Source: Pseudomonas faucium (GTDB lineage Bacteria; Pseudomonadota; Gammaproteobacteria; Pseudomonadales; Pseudomonadaceae). From it: DNA of 64,000 nucleotides. A model generated the notes under the pieces. It searched no databases. It saw only the letters and a program-made list of their open reading frames with translations, and had not been told where the DNA came from. The position numbers and the translations under genes are program-made. Location of the stretch: positions 372,001 to 436,000 of the forward strand of contig NZ_BQIP01000002.1 of the NCBI RefSeq assembly GCF_021602585.1. The letters are read 5' to 3'. Each line of letters starts with the position of its first letter. The first letter of the stretch is position 1. Of this stretch, positions 60,115 through 64,000 are shown piece after piece.

Positions 60115-61235
60115 CAGCCCATCTCCATGCAGAACAGCGCGGCCACGGCATCCAGCACGATGACCACGAAAATCGATTGCACCACGCTGGAGGTGGTGTG
60201 GGCGCCGACCGACTCGGCGCTGCCGCTGACCTTGAAGCCTTCCAGGCAGCCGATGGCGGCGATCAGGAAGGCGAAGAACGGGGCCTTGGCCAGGCCGACC
60301 AGAAAGTGCTGCACGCCGATGTCGCTCTGCAGCAGCGAAAGGAACATCGCCGGTGAAATATCCAGGGTCAGGGCGCACACCACCGCGCCGCCGACGATGC
60401 CGCAGATCATCGCCACGAAGGTCAAGAGCGGCAGCGAAATCAGCAGCGCCAGCACCCGCGGCACCACCAGCAATTCGATGGGGTTCAGGCCCAGGGTGCG
60501 GATGGCGTCGATTTCTTCGTTGGCCTTCATCGAGCCGATCTGCGCGGTGAACGAGCTGGCGGTGCGCCCGGCCATGAGGATGGCGGTCAGCAGCACGGCG
60601 AATTCGCGCAGGAACGAGAAGGCCACCAGGTCGACGGTGAAGATGGTCGCGCCGAAAGCGGCGAGCACCGTGGCGCCGAGAAAGGCCACCACCGCGCCCA
60701 CCAGAAAGGTCAGCAAGGCGACGATGGGGGCGGCGTCGAGGCCGGTCTGCTCGATGTGCGCGACCACCGGGGTGACGCGCCAGCGGTGGGGCTGGAACAG
60801 CCGGCGCAGCAGGGTTTCGAGGATCAGGCCGACGAAGCCGAGCAGCTGCATGCTGTCTTGCCACAGCGTGCCGACCGCGCAACCGATGCGCTCCAGCAGT
60901 TGCAGCAGCACGTTGCGTTCGGGCGCCTTGACCGGGATGCAATAGTCCTGCACCGAGGTGTAGACGGTCTTGAGCAGGGCGCGGCTGGCCTCGGGCAGCT
61001 CGTTGGTGCAGTGGTTCAGGCGCTCGGTGCCGAGCAGCTCGGCCAGCAGCGCGGCCCCGGCGGTGTCCAGGCGGCCCAGTTGGCTGAGGTCGGCGATGGC
61101 GTCGCCTGTGGCCTGCGCGCGCAGCTGTTCGCTGTCGCGCCTGAGGCTGGCGTAGTGGGCCAGGGTCCAGTCACCGGCGATACGCAGGCAGGCCGGTTGG
61201 CAGCTGGTGTCCAGGGAGGCGCTGGGAGTGGTCAT
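60111..61235 (-). CDS. MlaE-like permease with N-terminal STAS (MlaB-like) domain
   Basis: About 374 residues. Residues 1-90 look like a STAS domain (CLRIAGDWTLAHYASL, IADLSQLGRLDTAGAALLAE), the function that MlaB provides separately in E. coli. The rest is the MlaE/YrbE permease (IVALLTFLVGAVVAFLGAT, GRTASSFTAQIGSMKANEEIDAIRTLG). It heads the operon permease-ATPase-MCE-lipoprotein for phospholipid traffic across the envelope. ATG 61235 has GGAG but only 3 bp away; ATG 61244 is the alternative. Confidence 0.92.
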   Translation of the reverse strand: MTTPSASLDTSCQPACLRIAGDWTLAHYASLRRDSEQLRAQATGDAIADLSQLGRLDTAGAALLAELLGTERLNHCTNELPEASRALLKTVYTSVQDYCIPVKAPERNVLLQLLERIGCAVGTLWQDSMQLLGFVGLILETLLRRLFQPHRWRVTPVVAHIEQTGLDAAPIVALLTFLVGAVVAFLGATVLAAFGATIFTVDLVAFSFLREFAVLLTAILMAGRTASSFTAQIGSMKANEEIDAIRTLGLNPIELLVVPRVLALLISLPLLTFVAMICGIVGGAVVCALTLDISPAMFLSLLQSDIGVQHFLVGLAKAPFFAFLIAAIGCLEGFKVSGSAESVGAHTTSSVVQSIFVVIVLDAVAALFCMEMGW

Positions 61236-61306
61236 AGGCTCCATGCATCTGACAGCCCGTGGGGGCGTAGAGGCTGATCATAGCGCAGCGTGCCTGTCTT
61301 GGCCCC

Positions 61307-61374
61307 ATCGCCGGCAAGCCGGCTCCCACAGGGACCTCACTGCACTTGCCTGTGGGAGCCGGCTTGCCGGCGAT
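61307..61374. repeat. REP palindrome pair (family 1)
   Basis: Inverted units at 61307-61329 and 61352-61374. It lies between the DUF5924 gene stop (61400) and the start of the MCE operon, so downstream of one and upstream of the other. Confidence 0.95.
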
Positions 61375-61399
61375 GGGGCTGCAAAGCAGCCCTTTTGCA

Positions 61400-62422
61400 T
61401 CAGCCCGCCGGGGCGTCGTCGACCACCTTGAAGCGCAGCACGCCGATCACCTGGCCATCCTCGGTCAGCACCCGCACCTGCCACTTGCCCACCGGGTTGG
61501 GCGGGAAGTTCTGCTTGTGGGTCCAGGCCCGGTAGCCTTCCTTGCGCCCGCCGTGGATATCCAGGGCAATGCGGTCGACCTCCTGGCCGTCCTTCTGCCA
61601 CACGTGGTAGATGCGCTCGTTGAGCCCGCGCGGTGCGTTGATGGCGGTATAGGCATACAGGCCGGCGCTGCGGATGCGGCTGGCGGCGATTTCTTCCAGC
61701 GACTCGCCGGGCTGGCGATTGAGCACTTCGGTGCTGACCGCCACCTCGGTCATCCACAAGGTTGCCGGCGGCACCCACGAGCGCAACAGCCAGCCGCCGC
61801 CGCCCACGGCCAGGGTCACCAGCACCAGCGCCACGCCACGGCGCCAGGTACTGATCGGGAAGCTGCTGATCAGGCTGGGGAACGACAGCGCCATCGCCGC
61901 GATCAACGCCAGCTTGAAGCTTTGCGCGGTGGTCAGGTGCAGGATGATCGGCAGCGCGGTCAGCAGCGCCGCGAACAGCGTCAGGGTGTGAAACGCCATG
62001 AACAGCCAGCGCCGCGGCGCCAGCCACTTGTAGTACAGCGGGTCGATGATCGACACCAGCCCGGCAGCACCGAGCAGGCCGGTGAACACCAGCTGCAGGC
62101 TGTTCCAGGTGGTGGTGATGAAGAAGAACGGCAAGACGAAGAACAGGCTTTCCTGGTGGATCATCTGCGTCGCATAGCGCAGCAGCGGCTGGGGGATCTC
62201 GCGTTTGAAGGTGCGGGCGAACAGGCCGGTGAGGGCGTTCTCCAGCATCAGCCAGACCCAGCTGACCAGCAACAGGATGGCGACCCAGCTGGCCAGGCCG
62301 GCCTGGCGGTCGACGAGGATGAAGCTGCCGATGCCGGAGAGAAAACCGCCGAGGGCGATGACGCCGGGGTAGCGTTTGAGCAGTTCGATGACGCGCTGGA
62401 CGAAATGGGGGATAGGGGGCAT
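61400..62422 (-). CDS. DUF5924 membrane protein with DUF2914 domain
   Basis: A 340-residue protein. Five to seven membrane helices in the first 230 residues (ALGGFLSGIGSFILVD, WVAILLLVSWVWLMLENAL, SLFFVLPFFFITTTWNSLQL, LALIAAMALSFPSLI) are followed by a periplasmic DUF2914-type beta domain (IYHVWQKDGQEVDRIALDI, PVGKWQVRVLTEDGQVIGVL). Function unknown. No strong ribosome site at 62422. REP pairs flank the gene on both sides. Confidence 0.87.
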   Translation of the reverse strand: MPPIPHFVQRVIELLKRYPGVIALGGFLSGIGSFILVDRQAGLASWVAILLLVSWVWLMLENALTGLFARTFKREIPQPLLRYATQMIHQESLFFVLPFFFITTTWNSLQLVFTGLLGAAGLVSIIDPLYYKWLAPRRWLFMAFHTLTLFAALLTALPIILHLTTAQSFKLALIAAMALSFPSLISSFPISTWRRGVALVLVTLAVGGGGWLLRSWVPPATLWMTEVAVSTEVLNRQPGESLEEIAASRIRSAGLYAYTAINAPRGLNERIYHVWQKDGQEVDRIALDIHGGRKEGYRAWTHKQNFPPNPVGKWQVRVLTEDGQVIGVLRFKVVDDAPAG

Positions 62423-62460
62423 TGGGGCTGCAACGATTTTAGGGAAAGGCTGCCGGCCCT

Positions 62461-62533
62461 ATCGCTGGCAAGCCAGCTCCCACAGAACGCCACTGCCTGT
62501 GGTTTTTCCTGTGGGAGCCAGCTTGCCGGCGAT
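62461..62533. repeat. REP palindrome pair (family 1, diverged)
   Basis: Inverted units at 62461-62483 and 62511-62533. The left arm reads CGCTGGCAAGCCAGCTCCC, and the right arm has a matching change (GGGAGCCAGC), so part of the pairing is kept by compensating changes. Confidence 0.9.
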
Positions 62534-62565
62534 AGGGCCGGTACTGGCAAAAGGATACCGCCGAA

Positions 62566-63972
62566 CTACCGCTCCCGTGTAGCACCACTCGGCCGTCGGG
62601 GCGTGTGATGCCGCCAGCGCAGCAGCCCGGCCGCGAGGATCACCCCCACCAGCAGCGCAATCAGCCCGTACAACTCGTCATACCCCAGCAACGGCTTCTC
62701 GATCCGCAGGTAGCCCTGGTCCTTGAGCAATTGCTTGAGCGCATCGTTGGCCTGGGCCAGGGTCACCTGGCGCAGCTTGCGCGCCGGGTCGGTAAAGCGC
62801 CCGTTGCTGTAGTCGTTCAGCGCGCCCCAGTAATAGTCGGCCAGCGCACTGTTGCCCTGGCTGCTCCAGCTCTCCTTGGCCACGGCAGCATCCTTGATGC
62901 GGGCGAAGGTCTCCGGGTCGAGGCCTTGCTCGCGCAAGTGGTCGAACAGTTGCTGCATCACCTTGACCGCTGCGTCGATGTCGTCGCGTTCGAGGTCGGC
63001 ATTGAAACTGAGCATGCCGCTGTCGCCAAAGCTCTCGCGCTGCACCGAGGGGCCATAGGACAGGCCGTTGCGCAGCCGCAGCTGGTCGTACAGCGCCCAG
63101 TCCAGGTAGCGCGAGAGCAGGTCGAGGGTCTGCTGGTGGTCGTTGTCCAGCACCGGCTCGATGAACAGCCAGTGCAGCTTGGCGCTGTCGCCCAGCACGC
63201 CACGGCTCAGGTCGCGACGCTGTTCGGCCTGCTGGCTGATGCTTTCGAGATTGCGCCGCTCTTCAGGCTCGGTGGCTGGCAGTTCGCCATAGGTGCGCTC
63301 CAGGTAGGCCGGCAGCAGGCGGTCGAGGCCGCCGACCATGATCAGGGTCATGTTGTTGGCGGCATACCAGCGGTCACGCAGGGCCTGCACCTGCTCCAGG
63401 GTCATGTCGTCGAGGTTGGAGCGCTCGGGGCATTTCAGGCCCAGCTCGGTGGCCAGCTGGTCGCTGGCGGGGTGGCCGATGTCCTGGCGGTCGAGCCAGC
63501 GTTGCAGGTGGCCGTAGTGGCCGCCATCCTCGCGCTCGATGATGCGCTTGGCGGTGGCCAGGCTCTTGGCGTCGATGCGGGTATCGCGAAGCACCGCCAG
63601 CAGCAGGTCGAGGACCTTGCGCTGGTTGCGCGCCGGCGCTTCGATGACGAAGGTGGTGTCGGCGCTGCTGGTGTAGGCGTTCCACTCCCCGCCCAGCGAC
63701 TGCAGGCGCTCTTCGAGGCCGCCCTCGCCGGTTTCGTCGATGCCGCTGAACAGCAGGTGTTCGAGCAGGTGCGGCAGTTCTTTCTGCTCGCAGTCGAAGT
63801 CGTCCAGGCCAACCCCCACCACCAGGCGGATGGCGACATGGTCGCGCTCGTAGCCGGACTTGAGGATCACCTGCAGGCCATTGGGCAACAGGTAGCCCTC
63901 GACCCGCGAACGATCGAGGGCAAGCGTGGGCAGGCTGCAGATCAGCAGGCAAACGAACATCAGGCAACGCAT
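62566..63972 (-). CDS. M16-family zinc metallopeptidase with C-terminal membrane anchor
   Basis: A 468-residue secreted peptidase. Signal MFVCLLICSLPTLAL; the inverted zinc motif HxxEH is HLLEH in KELPHLLEHLLFSGI, with the downstream Glu in the IIEREDGGHYG helix. A second inactive M16 half follows (LHWLFIEPVLDNDHQQT, LRLRNGLSYGPSV). The C-terminus has a membrane helix (LYGLIALLVGVILAAGLL) and a basic tail, so it is tethered to the inner membrane, uncommon for M16 enzymes. Substrate unknown. Confidence 0.92.
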   Translation of the reverse strand: MRCLMFVCLLICSLPTLALDRSRVEGYLLPNGLQVILKSGYERDHVAIRLVVGVGLDDFDCEQKELPHLLEHLLFSGIDETGEGGLEERLQSLGGEWNAYTSSADTTFVIEAPARNQRKVLDLLLAVLRDTRIDAKSLATAKRIIEREDGGHYGHLQRWLDRQDIGHPASDQLATELGLKCPERSNLDDMTLEQVQALRDRWYAANNMTLIMVGGLDRLLPAYLERTYGELPATEPEERRNLESISQQAEQRRDLSRGVLGDSAKLHWLFIEPVLDNDHQQTLDLLSRYLDWALYDQLRLRNGLSYGPSVQRESFGDSGMLSFNADLERDDIDAAVKVMQQLFDHLREQGLDPETFARIKDAAVAKESWSSQGNSALADYYWGALNDYSNGRFTDPARKLRQVTLAQANDALKQLLKDQGYLRIEKPLLGYDELYGLIALLVGVILAAGLLRWRHHTPRRPSGATRER

Positions 63973-64000
63973 GGGCGAGCGTGTGTCTCCGGGTAGGCAG

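Overview
The window is an uninterrupted stretch of chromosomal core DNA from a Pseudomonas of the P. putida type. This is judged from the high G+C content, from protein sequences matching P. putida and P. aeruginosa families (TrpI, AlgB, KinB, CtaB, ZnuABC, ErsA context), from gene order, and from two families of Pseudomonas REP palindromes. I see no insertion sequence, prophage, plasmid gene, tRNA, rRNA or CRISPR array. Genes are dense and often translationally coupled; only three gaps exceed 300 bp (18126-18493, 40118-40561, 54330-55066).

Layout. 1-11.4 kb: trpB (partial) and its divergent activator trpI, dodecin and small stress or secreted proteins, an LLM flavin monooxygenase, osmC behind an AlgU-type promoter, two tandem paralogous lipoproteins, a lipoprotein metallopeptidase, a HAD phosphatase, a gamma-class carbonic anhydrase-like protein, prlC-yheV, and a radical SAM gene behind a LexA box. 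11.6-18.1 kb: beta-carbonic anhydrase plus a SulP transporter, then a minus-strand coupled operon of an output-less CHASE2 membrane protein, a small periplasmic protein and an M48 protease. 18.4-26.9 kb: the complete caa3/aa3-type cytochrome c oxidase locus (coxB, coxA, ctaG, coxC, SURF1, ctaA, ctaB, SCO) with a starvation-type (RpoS) -10 and repeated operator-like sequences. 27-36 kb: metNIQ methionine uptake, katE, znuA/zur-znuC-znuB zinc uptake. 36-46 kb: thrB, polA, the ErsA small RNA, engB, cytochromes, dsbA, an EEP nuclease and the diguanylate cyclase DgcH. 46-54.3 kb: AmpDh2 amidase, an EAL phosphodiesterase, kinB-algB, then BON, small membrane, DUF1328 and Ivy proteins. 55-64 kb: gltP, an SpmAB-like protein, an MCE/Mla-like lipid transport operon, a DUF5924 membrane protein and an M16 peptidase.

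Recurring themes are envelope stress and respiration. AlgU-type promoters precede osmC and ersA. AlgB, a sigma-54 activator with an intact GAFTGA loop, lies next to two good sigma-54 promoter matches that face the BON/DUF1328/Ivy genes; the second has an inverted repeat about 100 bp upstream. This AlgB-adjacent, sigma-54-driven envelope module and the stand-alone CHASE2-M48 operon are the two best candidates for undescribed systems. From memory of PAO1 gene order, the trpB-to-SCO block and the metQ-to-M16 block lie on opposite sides of the origin there, so the joint near 26.95-27.03 kb, which holds a REP pair, looks like an old rearrangement boundary.
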